Shown here one piece after another: positions 12,205 to 23,291 of a DNA stretch of 64,000 bases. The stretch's first letter is position 1. Each line of letters begins with the position of its first letter. The notes below the pieces were generated by a model. The model ran no database searches, had not been told where the DNA came from, and saw only the letters and a list, made by a program, of their open reading frames with translations. Origin of the DNA: Corinectria fuckeliana (lineage: Eukaryota; Ascomycota; Sordariomycetes; Hypocreales; Nectriaceae); assembly GCA_019137255.1 (NCBI GenBank), contig WPDH01000113.1:26649-90648 (forward strand), read 5' to 3'. The translations under genes were made by a program, and so were the position numbers.

Positions 12205-13670
12205 ATGAGCGACAAGTCAAAGCCGTGGCTGCGCTGGATCCTGGGTATGGGGGAGCGACGCAAGCTTGGCGATGTCGCCATGGACCTCCTGCTCTTTGCC
12301 GGCATGGTTAGAGAGTCTCACCGCTGATGCACTCGGCATACTGACACTACTTTGCTAGATGACCGCCGGTCTCTACGTCGCGCGAACCTTCCTCAACCCG
12401 ATTCTCAGCAACCTGGCAGATCCAGACAAGGAGAAGCACGAACAAGCAAGACGCCAGGCCAAGGCGCACCTCGAACGCCTGAACCGACACCGACAAGCCG
12501 AAGATGACTTTGATGATGATGACGACAGCAGCTCAAGGAGAGGACCCCGAGTGGAGGAGCTGGTTCTCAACGAGTACGAAAACCTGGTGGCGTTGGAAAT
12601 GGTTCCTCCCCAGGACATATCCGTCGGGTTTGATGGTAAGTTGCCTCGACGGCAATGCACCCTTTTATTTTTGAAGCAGGTTGACACCTAACTGCACCAC
12701 CAACTAACATTGCGGTTCGCATAGATATTGGCGGCCTGGACACCATCATCGAGGAACTCAAGGAGTCCGTCATCTACCCTCTCACGATGCCGCATCTCTA
12801 CTCACATTCCGCGCCCTTGCTCTCAGCGCCTTCCGGAGTGCTGTTATATGGCCCCCCTGGATGTGGAAAGACGATGCTGGCCAAAGCTGTTGCACACGAG
12901 AGTGGGGCCTCTTTCATCAACCTACACATTTCAACCTTGACGGAGAAATGGTATGGTGATTCCAACAAGATAGTCCGGGCTGTCTTCTCGCTGGCTCGCA
13001 AGATGCAGCCCGCCATCATCTTCATTGATGAGATCGACGCCGTTCTTGGGACTCGAAGGAGTGGCGAGCACGAGGCCAGTGGCATGGTCAAGGCTGAGTA
13101 CGCTTTCCGTATGTTAGATGACTGCGTGTGCGAGAGCTAACCACGAGCAGGTTCATGACATTGTGGGACGGATTGACGTCGTCGAATTCATCTGGTTTGC
13201 CTGCACGGATCATGGTTCTGGGGGCCACGAACCGCATTCACGACATTGACGAAGCTATCCTTCGCCGCATGCCCAAGAAGTTCCCTGTGCCATTACCTGG
13301 TAAAGGGGAACGCCGCCGGATACTGCAGCTCATTCTGCAGGATACCAAGACGGATCCCAAGCATTTTGACCTAGAATACGTCTCCAATATTACCGCAGGT
13401 CTTTCGGGTAGCGACATTAAGGAAGCATGTCGAGATGCGGCTATGGTCCCGGTCCGAGAGTACATGCGACAGCACCGACAGAGCGGTAAACCAATGTCGG
13501 CAGTGGATCCCACCCAGTTCCGTGGCATCAGGAGCGACGACTTCCTGGGACGGGAGGGCGGACAGATCAAGGCGATTGCAACGGCGACGGCATCGTCGTC
13601 TCGGCGGTCAGGCGGCGAGACCACCGAGTACGAGGACGTGGATGAGCTGATGGCGGAGGAGCAGGATTAG
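12205..13670 (+). CDS. MSP1: Mitochondrial outer-membrane AAA-ATPase Msp1 (ATAD1)
   Basis: Membrane-anchored AAA extractase that removes mislocalised tail-anchored proteins from mitochondria and peroxisomes. Exons 12205-12306, 12359-12635, 12725-13097 and 13151-13670 join to 423 aa; introns are 52, 89, 53 nt. A single N-terminal membrane helix (~25-47) is split by the first intron. A linker with acidic DDDDD precedes DDIGGLD, the usual start of the AAA module. Walker A is GPPGCGKT (169-176), Walker B is IIFIDEID with D228/E229, and the second region of homology has GATNRIHDIDEAILRRMP. The third intron starts at GTACGC inside GCTGAGTAC and restores the family sequence AEFMTLWDGL. The C-terminus is acidic and Ser-rich. 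Confidence 0.94.
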
Positions 13671-14644
13671 TAGCCAGCGGACGATTTGATGAATAGAGAA
13701 AGAAACCCCCATCATGGCATCACCGCACCGAGGCCCAATCAGAAGGCCCACGCTCTCGTCTTTCAGGGGATGTCTCGGGGCCTTGCCGGTGGGAGCTGGG
13801 CTATACTGTATGAACTACACGAAGCACTGTCTCAGCCATCTTTCAATCTTGAAGTGGCCTGGTTTAAGTAGGCCTGATGCATGCTAATTGCTAGTTGGTA
13901 AGTACCTAGATTGCGAGACAACTAGCTACTAATGTCTACCTACTTATTTACTCTACACAGTACGAAGTCTATTACCTCCGGCCTTTGGATGGCACTGATG
14001 AAAATGGCCATGATATTATGGTGCAGGATCACGTCATTTGACGAGCCCCACCAAGATTTCTGGGGCTCAGATAGTGGTGTACCCTTCTCCGCACGCATGG
14101 TACAGCAGCTGCATCAGGTAGCATCCCATCACCCTCTTTCTCCGTTCATCGGGCGGGTGACCCCAGCTGAAAGGCGGTGGGAGCGGGACGGTTAGCATCC
14201 CCGGTAAGTGGTGCTGTAACTGCGCTGCGAGGCCCTGCGACAGTGCTGCAGCCCACTGCAAGGGCAGCGCCCAGAGCCACTGAACGACGCCTGGATGAAA
14301 ATCCTCCATTCCCCAGACCGCCGATGAGCGGGCGTGACTCCCGACTCCCGACTCCCGTCCATCCCCCAGATTCTGACTCCGTTCATCTTCTCTCGACGAC
14401 GACCACCTTTTCCCTCTTCCCGCATCCTCATCTCTACATTCAAATTCTTCTCGGACTCCTGGGCCTGGGCTCTTTGGCTTGATTTTGCCTCTATTCTCGT
14501 CCTCAATCGCTCTCAGATACACCCTCTCATCCTTCCTTGATCGCCGCGGGGTTACTACTCGACGCTTGTACACCTTGCGATAACCCTGCTCCCAACTCTA
14601 ACACGTCATATCCATCCCTCTGTTGCCTCCTCGTCTTTTCAACC
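13671..14644. other. Intergenic stretch MSP1/cystathionine beta-lyase
   Basis: Nearly 1 kb holding the MSP1 3' UTR and the promoter and leader of the next gene. A GACTCCC triplet repeat occurs near 14336-14358 and the last ~250 bp are pyrimidine-rich, as in fungal leaders. No gene seen. Confidence 0.5.
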
Positions 14645-16039
14645 ATGTCGGCCCCGAACTCCAATGAGCCGACCGAAAAGGCTGCCAACCTTCTGAAGCG
14701 ATTCGACCTCGATGGACACGATCTTCCTCCTTCCCCCGCGCCCTCTAGCCCCCGCAATGGCCGCCTCAGATATGCTCTGGCTACTGAGCTGGTCTACACC
14801 GAGAGCAAGGACCAGTATGGTGCCTCCAGCGTCCCTATCTACCAATCGGCCACCTTCAAGCAGTCATCGGCCAATGGTGGCCAGCAAGAGTACGACTACA
14901 CTCGCTCTGGCAACCCAACCCGCACACACCTCGAGCGCCATATCGCCAAGATCATGAACGCCTCGCGCGCTCTGGCCGTGAGCTCCGGCATGGGCGCCCT
15001 CGATGTTATCACTCGCCTTCTACGGCCCGGTGACGAAGTCATTACTGGCGACGACCTTTACGGTGGCAGCCATCGTCTGCTCACCTACCTAGCCGCCAAC
15101 CAGGGCATTGTTGTTCACCACGTCGACACTACCGCCGTCGAGACCGTGCAGGCGCGCGTCTCGGAGAAGACCGCCATGGTTCTGCTCGAGACTCCAACGA
15201 ACCCCTTGATCAAGATTGTCGACATCCCCTCCATCGCTCGTCTTGTTCACGAGGCTAACCCCAAGGCTCTCGTTGTCGTGGACAACACCATGCTTTCGCC
15301 CATGCTCGCCAACCCGCTCGACATGGGAGCCGATATTACTTACGAGTCCGGCACCAAGTACCTTTCCGGCCACCACGACATCATGGCTGGTGTCATGGCT
15401 TGCAACGATTCGCAGGTCTCAGACAGGCTGTTCTTTGTCATTAACTCTACGGGCTGTGGCCTTTCCCCCAACGACTCCTTCCTCCTCATGAGGGGTATCA
15501 AGACGCTTGCGATCCGCATGGAGAAGCAGCAAGCTAGCGCGCAGGCCATTGCTGAGTTCCTCGAGTCCAAGGGCTTCCGGGTCCGATACCCTGGTCTCAA
15601 GTCTCACCCTCAGTATGATCTGCACTGGTCCATGGCTCGTGGCGCCGGCGCCGTGCTCTCCTTTGAGACTGGCGATCCTACTGTCTCGGAGCGAATCGTG
15701 GAGGCTGCCAGGCTTTGGGCAATTAGCGTCAGCTTCGGATGTGTCAATAGCTTGATTAGCATGCCATGCCAGATGAGCCATGCCAGCATTGATGCCAAGA
15801 CACGAAGGGAACGAAACATGCCCGAGGATATTATCCGCCTGTGCGTAGGAATCGAAGACGTCAATGATCTTATTGAGGATCTCTCGCGCGCAGTAAGTCT
15901 TCCCCCTCCTCTTCAATAAGATAGCTACTAACTAAGGGCTCAGCTTGTCCAAGCCGGTGCCGTGACTGTGACTCTAGACGGCTTCCACGCGGCGGGGGCA
16001 GCCAAGGAGCTAGGAGAAACTCCCCTCACTGCCGTTTAA
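14645..16039 (+). CDS. Cystathionine beta-lyase (PLP, transsulfuration)
   Basis: PLP enzyme of the Cys/Met metabolism family that cleaves cystathionine to homocysteine, ammonia and pyruvate in methionine synthesis (yeast STR3, Neurospora met-2). Exons 14645-15892 and 15944-16039 join to 447 aa; the 51-nt intron has an ideal CTACTAAC branch site. The PLP lysine is K238 in SGTKYLSGHHD; YDYTRSGNPTR and SSGMGALDVITRLLRPGDEV are the substrate/PLP-phosphate motifs, and ETPTNPLIKI and VVVDNTMLSP carry the PLP-binding Asp. The N-terminus is Ser/Pro-rich, not an obvious targeting signal. The beta-lyase reading over gamma-synthase or gamma-lyase rests on overall similarity and is less certain than the fold. 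The first ATG after a TC-rich leader was used. Confidence 0.9.
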
Positions 16040-17870
16040 GCAGTGGGTGGCCAAGTTTCTAGTAATTATTCCTGACTGAGGTCCACTGGGCCTCGAGGCA
16101 ACGTTCTATCTTCTGCACGACGGTGCTCAGCAGCCTTGCTGCAAGCCGGTGGCTCTGCCGAACACGCAATTCTCATCCCATGAAGGGAAGACGTGGTGAC
16201 AGGGAGACGAGTCCGGCGCATCGCATACTAGGCGATTTTAAAAACTGTAACATCATCCGGACCTGGCGTGGGCAACATTATGGAGTTAAGACTCTTCGGG
16301 GTGACCTGCGATGCGTTGGAGACAGACCCTAATACATGATAACAAAACACGGGAGGGCATACAAAATGTCGCTGTGTTGATGGAGAAGTTCATTGATGGT
16401 CAGGTGTTGTCGCCTCGTCTCGTTAGCCCATGCGATGAGCATCGGGGCGTGAGCTCTTGACTTCGATTTTGGGGCTTTCGATTCGTCCTGGGGGAATGCT
16501 TGAGTCGGTGGAGAGTTCCTGCTTGAGGCTTTATGAGTACCTGGATGGTAATGTTCGGACATACTGGACCGTACTTGTTCATCCCAGAGCCGCTGGCGTT
16601 GACAGTGCGAGGCATCGTTTTTTTCCTCCGGGCACTTTAGTTGAAGAGCATCAAGGGGTGGTTGTCTCCTTGGTAAAAAAGAAATATAAAAAGGTTTAGA
16701 GGCATTCATTCATGTCCAGTTGTCCCGGCTCTCTGCACTGCGCACAAGCTAACATCCTGGCGTATATGTATACACACAATGTATATAGTCTATGTCTTGT
16801 GGACTATGTCTCGCGGCAACCTTCGGTTCTTCTGGCCGACTTCAACTTGGCCACGGGGGAGCCCCCCCTTGCTTGCCACGACTCCCTGGTTGGCCGGACC
16901 TAGGCGAGTTCTCAAGTCGGATGCGCGAAGCTCAACGGCGAGAGTTGCAACATCTGGGGTGTGACGGCGTCCGGCGCGGGGAGTCAGTTTAGGACCTGAT
17001 TTCCATTATCACTGCAAAGCGCCTGGTCACGAGCGCAGCTCTGTTGGTGTAACGTGCCTCAGTATGAGCAAGTTGAGGGTTGTATTCGTACAGTACACGA
17101 GAGGGAGATATAACCGGTGAGTGACGGTGGTTGTGCGGTGAGGCGAACGAGAGAAGAGACAGCAATGGTATGAGGCTGTTGTCGTCCGAGCGAGATCCGT
17201 TTAGAAGGGACCTGCCATGTCGTACTGAGATGGGACTAGGAACGTCACTGGTATAAGTCCACTAGATATTGCCTGCTCCTCGTCTCTTGGCATGAAAATC
17301 ATTACCACAACACCATTCGAACCGCTGACCTTGTTCGTAGATTGGATGAACTCTCAGCTCAACTCGTCGGTACTCTAGGCGACGAGCAGCCACGTGCTAG
17401 ATCAGATGCCCCGGTCGAAGACGGCTATCTACATTACAACTCGAGCGTCACCGCATGTGCAGCGGACTTCGAGCCGTATTCGAGTTCTAGTGTCCCTATG
17501 CCACCGACTTCGACTGGCGGAGACTACGGATATGTAAGCCGCCTTGGCTTTGAAAATGGCTGGAGATGTTTGCTTCCTGACTCAATCTTGTCCACCGGGC
17601 GCCGGTAAGTGAGACCTGCACCGGGGATGTATCCCAACGTTTCCCGATGCGGCTGATATGACGAGTGGACAACTAAATACCTGCTTTGCGCTTGGTCACA
17701 GGGGCTGCTGTCACGCCCGAGTGGTACTTGAAATAGTAACTTAGTTGGATTGAACGGGAATACTTATAAATGTGTACCCAATAGACAAGGAAACGCGACC
17801 ATCTACCTAGTTGTGCAAGATAAATGCTTAGCAACCACCCAACTCCCTAGTACCCATGCAGATAAAACCC
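16040..17870. other. Intergenic stretch between two convergent genes
   Basis: 1.8 kb between two 3' ends. Frames such as 17342-17608 have no recognisable domain. No tRNA could be folded. I see nothing supportable. Confidence 0.5.
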
Positions 17871-19445
17871 CTAAAAGTCGAAGCGCTCGGGCAAAACAAC
17901 GGGTGCCACCAGAGTCCAGGTGTACATTCCGTAGCAGATCCATGAGCTAGCAATCTTGACATAGCTTGCCGCGTAGGTGCGACCGACGGTGGCGAAGTCG
18001 CCCTCCTTGGTGGCCTCCTTGAAATTCATCGTCAGGAGAGTAGCCACCCACGCCGTGGCCAGGAAGAAGATGATGTGGAAAACGGCGTAGTTGTACTGGG
18101 TCTGGGATCGCTCGTCATCGTGGGACGAATGATCGCCAGCATCGCTGTCCTCGTCATCCGAGAGTAGCGCATCGGCGGGGAGGCTGCCTTCCTCGACAGC
18201 GCGGCGAAGGGCCTCAGCGCGCATCTCACGGCGGGCGAAGGGCTGCTGCGTCACGAGATCATGTTCGTCTTCCTCCGGCAGGCGAATTCCATTGGAGTTG
18301 CCGAGCCCAAGGCTCTGAGTCGCAGCACGGGTTGTCGTGTAGGCCACGGTAAGCATGGTGACGATGGCTCCAATGACAACTGATGTGGTGCGAGTGCCCT
18401 GCGCGCGGACCAGAGGGTTGCATTGTTTGTCGTCGGGCTCCATGGACACGGCAGACATAGTGAGATAGGTACAATAAACAGCCACCATTGCGGCCTGGGC
18501 AAGCCCAGCCTTGGGATTATGTTCTTGGATGGTGGGGTTGATGGAGATGGCGGAAACCCCAAGCCAGAAAATGAGGTTGATAGTGATGGCTGCCTGATTC
18601 AGGGAGCAACTACCCCTAGCGAAGAAGACGTACTGAACAGCGGTCATGGCGATGGAGCCCAGGTACATACTCAGGGTAGATCCAATGAGGATGAGCCTCC
18701 AAACCCTTGAATCGGTGTCCTCAATCTGTCCCAGGCAGTATTCAGCCCAGTTGTGGGCCAAGTCGACCAGCAGGATGAGTCCCAGCATCAAGAACAGCAT
18801 GGCGCCAGCAAAAGCAATGTAGTTGCCCCAGAAAAGGAAGAACGGGTCGGGGATAAGGAAAGAAAGGACGATCAGGGCAAGCCAAGCGATGATCTTGGGG
18901 CCCCAGTAGCCGTTCTGGATGGCGGCGCGGGGGTGTTTCGAGGAGGAGACGCCAAAGAGCAGGCCAGCGAGGATGAGATGAAAGACACCGAGGGCGAAGT
19001 TGATGCGGTGGACGGCAACCCAGCCGTGGCAGCTGCCCGTGGGGCAACTGATCTGAACGTAATCGAGCATGAGGTGTTGCAGCTTCTCGATGGCCCAAGG
19101 CGTCAACATTATCCACGCGATGATCGAATTGACGAGAAGGAGTAGGGCGTATCCGATACGGGTTGCGACACTGTTGGTACACAGTCAGCGGGGTGGAATC
19201 GTAAGGCAGATGGTTATGGCCATGTTCGCTCTATCGTACCTGTTGCCGCATTTCCCACAAGCGCTGCAGACCATGGAACAAGTCGCGGCACCGCAGCAGC
19301 TACCTACACAACCCAAGATCTGTTGAGAGCATTTGCATGTTAGCATGGCACTCAATGTGGATGAAGGGGGGGTGGGGGAGGTAAGAGCACATACGGTGCC
19401 CACGCTGGGAACCGCCAGAAGCGGCAGCGACAAGAGCGCACCCAT
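17871..19445 (-). CDS. TMS1: TMS1/SERINC family membrane protein
   Basis: Polytopic membrane protein of the serine-incorporator family; the yeast homologue Tms1 is vacuolar and its transport role is not settled. Exons 19445-19395, 19319-19240 and 19170-17871 join to 476 aa. The short second exon encodes the hallmark Cys-rich start (SCCGAATCSMVCSACGKCGN). About ten hydrophobic helices follow, including FLIPDPFFLFWGNYIAFAGA and the family motif DLAHNWAEYCL, and the conserved VYCTYLTMSAVSMEP. An acidic, Ser/Asp-rich loop (DDEDSDAGDHSSHDDE) separates the last helix pair. Introns are 75 and 69 nt. Divergent from the MCH1-like gene. Confidence 0.93.
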
Positions 19446-20379
19446 GACGATGACGACGGCGCAGGTGCAGTATCATGCGCAAGCGCAGAGGCAACGACGG
19501 TCGGGTCAAGTTCGTGTGCGGCAGACCAGAGAATGGGCGATTGGCTTTTCAGGTAGATGGAGATGTAGAGTCGGCAAGTCGTAGGTGAGTAGGTCAGTAG
19601 GCACAGAGGCAAGCGACCCAGCTGGTGATGTTTGCTAAGGTCGAGTCGGAGGACGGAGGAGATGACGATGGAGGAGGCGGATGGGATGATGAGGCTGGTG
19701 GTGTTGTCGGTCGGAGACAGAACTTGAATCATTGGTTCACGTGGGATTACGTAGTCCTCCAGGTGCTCGGCTGTGAGTGGCCTGGAAGTACAGTAGGTAA
19801 GTACAAGGAGTGGCTGGTTATTAGGTAGACTATACTTAAGTAATTACGTGTGGCTTTAGTGGTGTGGCTTAGGACGTTCCCAATCCCCGGGGAGTTCCGC
19901 AGGACCTTCCCGTCGCTCTCCTCAAGCTTGGCCTCCGCTCTCGGCGACTGGTGGTGGGTGGGACAGTACACGAGCGTGCATATACCTAAGTATGGTAAGG
20001 GTACCTACAGTTCGTGCACGTATTCAGGGTGTCCCAGTGTTACCAATTAGGTAAGGGACTGACGACGCTCAGCCCTTGTAGCGGAACCCCACCGCGGATC
20101 CTGATAACGACATACCTTCCATCGTAGCTGCTGCGTTATCCCTAGGGAGAGTCCCCAGCTCCATTCCCAACTTTAACTTCTAAAGTATCTCTGCTTCAGT
20201 AAATCCTATATTACTTAGTACTTACCCATCATCTATTTATAATCTCACTTGCCTGCTTCTTATACTTATTCTCCTGCTCCTTCCTCTTTTGTTCCGTTGT
20301 TCCTTCTTTCTCCCTGCATCTCTATCCAATGGTCCACGTGGTCGTCGTCTCCTAGCGATCCTCTCCGATCGTCAACATT
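19446..20379. promoter_or_regulatory. Shared divergent region TMS1/MCH1
   Basis: 934 bp between start codons. CACGTG palindromes occur at 19738-19743 and 20335-20340; the second is 40 bp before the MCH1 ATG. The last 200 bp are C/T-rich, as expected of a fungal transcription start region. Confidence 0.5.
20329..20355 (+). other. Upstream ORF (8 codons) in the MCH1-like leader
   Basis: ATG GTC CAC GTG GTC GTC GTC TCC TAG ends 24 bp before the MCH1 ATG and includes the CACGTG palindrome. It matters only if transcription starts upstream of 20329, which I cannot see. Confidence 0.35.
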
Positions 20380-22335
20380 ATGATGCACCAGCAACAGCGA
20401 GAGCTGCACCATGCGCGCATCATCGCCAGCGTAGCCGCGACTCTCATTGCCTTGGCCTGCGGTACCAATGTAGGACCTACTCCTCCTTAGCTTCTACCAT
20501 CATATCATCGTCTTCTCAGGAGACCGCCTTTCATTCCCATCTGTTGCTAACACACCCCGCCTACCTAGTATGTGTACTCGGCATGGGCTCCGCAGTTTGC
20601 CGAACGTCTCCGCCTCTCGTCGACGGAGAGCAACCTCATCGGCCTCGCTGGTAACCTCGGCCAGTACACCATGGGCGTCCCGATTGGCATTTTCGTCGAC
20701 CATCGCGGCCCCAGACCCGCCGTGCTCGGAGGTGCCTTCCTGCTGGCCGCCGGCTACTTTCCGCTCCACCAGGCCTACGACAAGGCATCCGGTTCCGTGC
20801 CCTTGCTATGCCTCTTCTCCTACCTGTCCGGCCTGGGAGGCTGCATGGCCTTCGCTGCGGCTGTCAAGACGTCGGCTCTGAACTGGCCCCAACGCCGTGG
20901 CACGGCCACGGCCTTTCCGCTCGCCGCCTTTGGCCTCAGCGCCTTCTTCTTCTCTATGCTCGGTTCTCTCCTCTTCCCTGGCAACCCCAGTGCATTCCTC
21001 ATGCTGCTTGCCTGGGGAACCTGTGGTATCACCTTTGGCGGCTTCTTCTTCCTCAAGGTCCATCCTCACTCCAACTACCAGTCCGTTCCAGCCTCGGACC
21101 ACCAACACCGTCGTCTCTCCTCGCAGCACACGCGCCAGAACTCGGAGGAGCCCAAGACCCACCGCGCTGTAAATGCGGTTGTTGAACCCGGTATGTCGTC
21201 TAATTCCAATACAAGTAGTAGCACCAGCTCCACCTCCTCACCCTCCTCGCCCGCTCTTGCATCCGCATCAGCTTCCGCTTGCGCTTCCGCTTCCGCTTCC
21301 ACCTTCCCCTTCGACTACACCCCGGATCCAACGGCCGTTCCTGGAATCCCATCCGAGCCTGCTAGTGGCCGTGTGGTTGCCGCCGAGAACCCCGAGGACC
21401 CCGAGGCGGGCGAGACGTCGTCCTTGATGTCCCACCCGGCGTCTCTGGCCGGCGATGATGACCCCCTCATAGGGAACCATGTTGATATTGATCGGTCTCA
21501 CCGCGTAGACATTCGAGGTTTTACATTGCTTCGCACCCTGGACTTCTGGCAGCTCTTCGCCATCATGGGAATATTAGCTGGTGTTGGCATCATGACCATC
21601 AAGTACGCAGTCTTTCTTCGCCCATGTTCCCCTCGCATGCCGCTGACTTCCACTTCCCAGCAACATCGGCAACGATGCCAAGGCGTTGTGGATGCACTAC
21701 GATAAGTCCGTCACAAACGAGTTTCTTATCAAACGCCAGCAGATGCATGTGTCAACACTTTCCGTGTGTAGCTTCCTCGGGAGATTATCCAGTGGTGAGT
21801 TGCCCGTTCCCACCATTATATCCCGTCTCAGACTCTCACATTTGATGATATAGGGGTTGGTTCCGACTTTCTGGTCAAACGCCTCCACGCCAGCCGGCTC
21901 TGGTGTTTGGTCGTCGCCTGCGTCGTCTTCTTGGTAGCTCAGTTTTCTGCTCTAAGCATTGCCAACCCACACTTGCTGGGGATTGTCTCCAGCTTGTCGG
22001 GCCTAGGCTATGGATTCCTCTTCGGCGTCTACCCGTCGATTATTGCCGAAACATTCGGCATAAACGGGCTGAGCCAGAACTGGGGATTCATGACGCTTTC
22101 TCCTGTCATCTCGTCCAATATTTTCAACATCTTCTATGGCAGGGTATACGATGAACACAGCGTAGTCCAGCCAAACGGGGAACGATCTTGTCTTGATGGC
22201 CTCGAGTGTTATCGTTCAGCATACGACGTTACCCTGCTCGCCTGTGCAGGTGGCCTTGCCATAACATTATGGGTCATTCGCCACCAATATAACCAGCACC
22301 CCCGGGAGAGCACCAAGGCCGAAGAGGAGGATTAA
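20380..22335 (+). CDS. mch1: MFS transporter, MCH1-like (monocarboxylate-transporter homologue)
   Basis: Major facilitator protein of the fungal Mch1 group, named for similarity to monocarboxylate transporters; yeast Mch1 is vacuolar with unknown substrate. Exons 20380-20469, 20569-21602, 21661-21794 and 21854-22335 join to 579 aa. Six N-terminal helices carry the family start (ACGTNYVYSAWAPQFAERL) and the A-motif region GVPIGIFVDHRGPRPA. A central cytosolic loop (~195-310) is low-complexity Ser/Ala/Thr. A second six-helix half includes GRLSSGVGSDF and FGVYPSIIAETFG. Introns are 99, 58 and 59 nt. Two adjacent ATGs open the frame; the first was taken. Confidence 0.87.
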
Positions 22336-23291
22336 TCAATATCATTGTAGACGCGAAGGTTTTAGAGGGAAATTAGGTGGTTTAGCAACGGGTTTTTTAA
22401 TGCACTTCTGGCGTAAGGTGTACATGATCTAGTTTAGATATGAGCTTAGTTGCGGGGAAAAGAGAACTCGTTAGACGCGGTCGCTACCATCCTAGACAGG
22501 CGCTGTTAGACGGGCACAGGAACAGCCGCATCGGGGTATCTTGGCCAAGTTTCTTTGGAGCGTATATATAAATGGATGTCTGTCCACGATCCCGAATACT
22601 TGGGTTCCCGGTTCAAGATTATAATCCCTCGACTGCTACACAGTCAACCTCTCGTACTCATGGTATCTAGTTGTATGCCCTCGCTGACTCCGCAGCAGCC
22701 ACTCAAAGCCGCCTCTCAGAGGTCGGCATATTCGAGGCATCAAACTCTCCTTCACTTAGCTTGACGTGAAATCCTCCATGATGCCACGACCAACAACGGC
22801 CGACTATTCAAGACACATTCAAACGAAGAAAATGCCTTTGCCTAGGATGTTCAAGACTCTTCGGTCTTCCGCCTTTCCCGTCTACCAGTAATAACGCCGA
22901 AGTAATGCTCATAGTGTCAAAATGACACAGACCGAATTACACCACCCAACTCTGCCTCTTCTGGAGGTTGCAAGACGCTGACTCCCTGACAATGCAAAAT
23001 ATGAAGAAAATAAAACCGGCCGGGATCCGCGCTCAACAGTGAGAAAGAAACTCGAGGAAGGCCTGGAACACAAACGGCCCTTCCCCCTAAACAGGCTGTG
23101 GCCTTGATAGAGTAGGCAAAGGGAAATGTTAAAGGAAATGCTGGTATCCTGTTGTAGAAATTAAGACAGCTTATGTGATGTCTGTTGATAGTGCATATTG
23201 GCCCTGTCGGATCTGAGGTCAGAGCTCATAAGCTCGAAATGAAAAAAGGCGTAAATAATAAAATGTCTTCAGCCGCGTATGCCTGGTGTCG
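22336..23291. other. Intergenic stretch between convergent MCH1 and BST1
   Basis: 956 bp between two 3' ends, probably UTRs. Nothing else seen. Confidence 0.5.

Noticed and set aside
14067..14573. 168-codon minus-strand frame before cystathionine beta-lyase
   Set aside because: Overlaps the promoter/leader of a clear gene, no domain, low-complexity RG/E-rich.
17290..17330. Possible tRNA T-arm (GGTTCGAAT on the minus strand)
   Set aside because: The flanking bases cannot form a T-stem or acceptor stem.
17342..17608. 88-codon frame between cystathionine beta-lyase and TMS1
   Set aside because: No recognisable domain or promoter; too weak to call.
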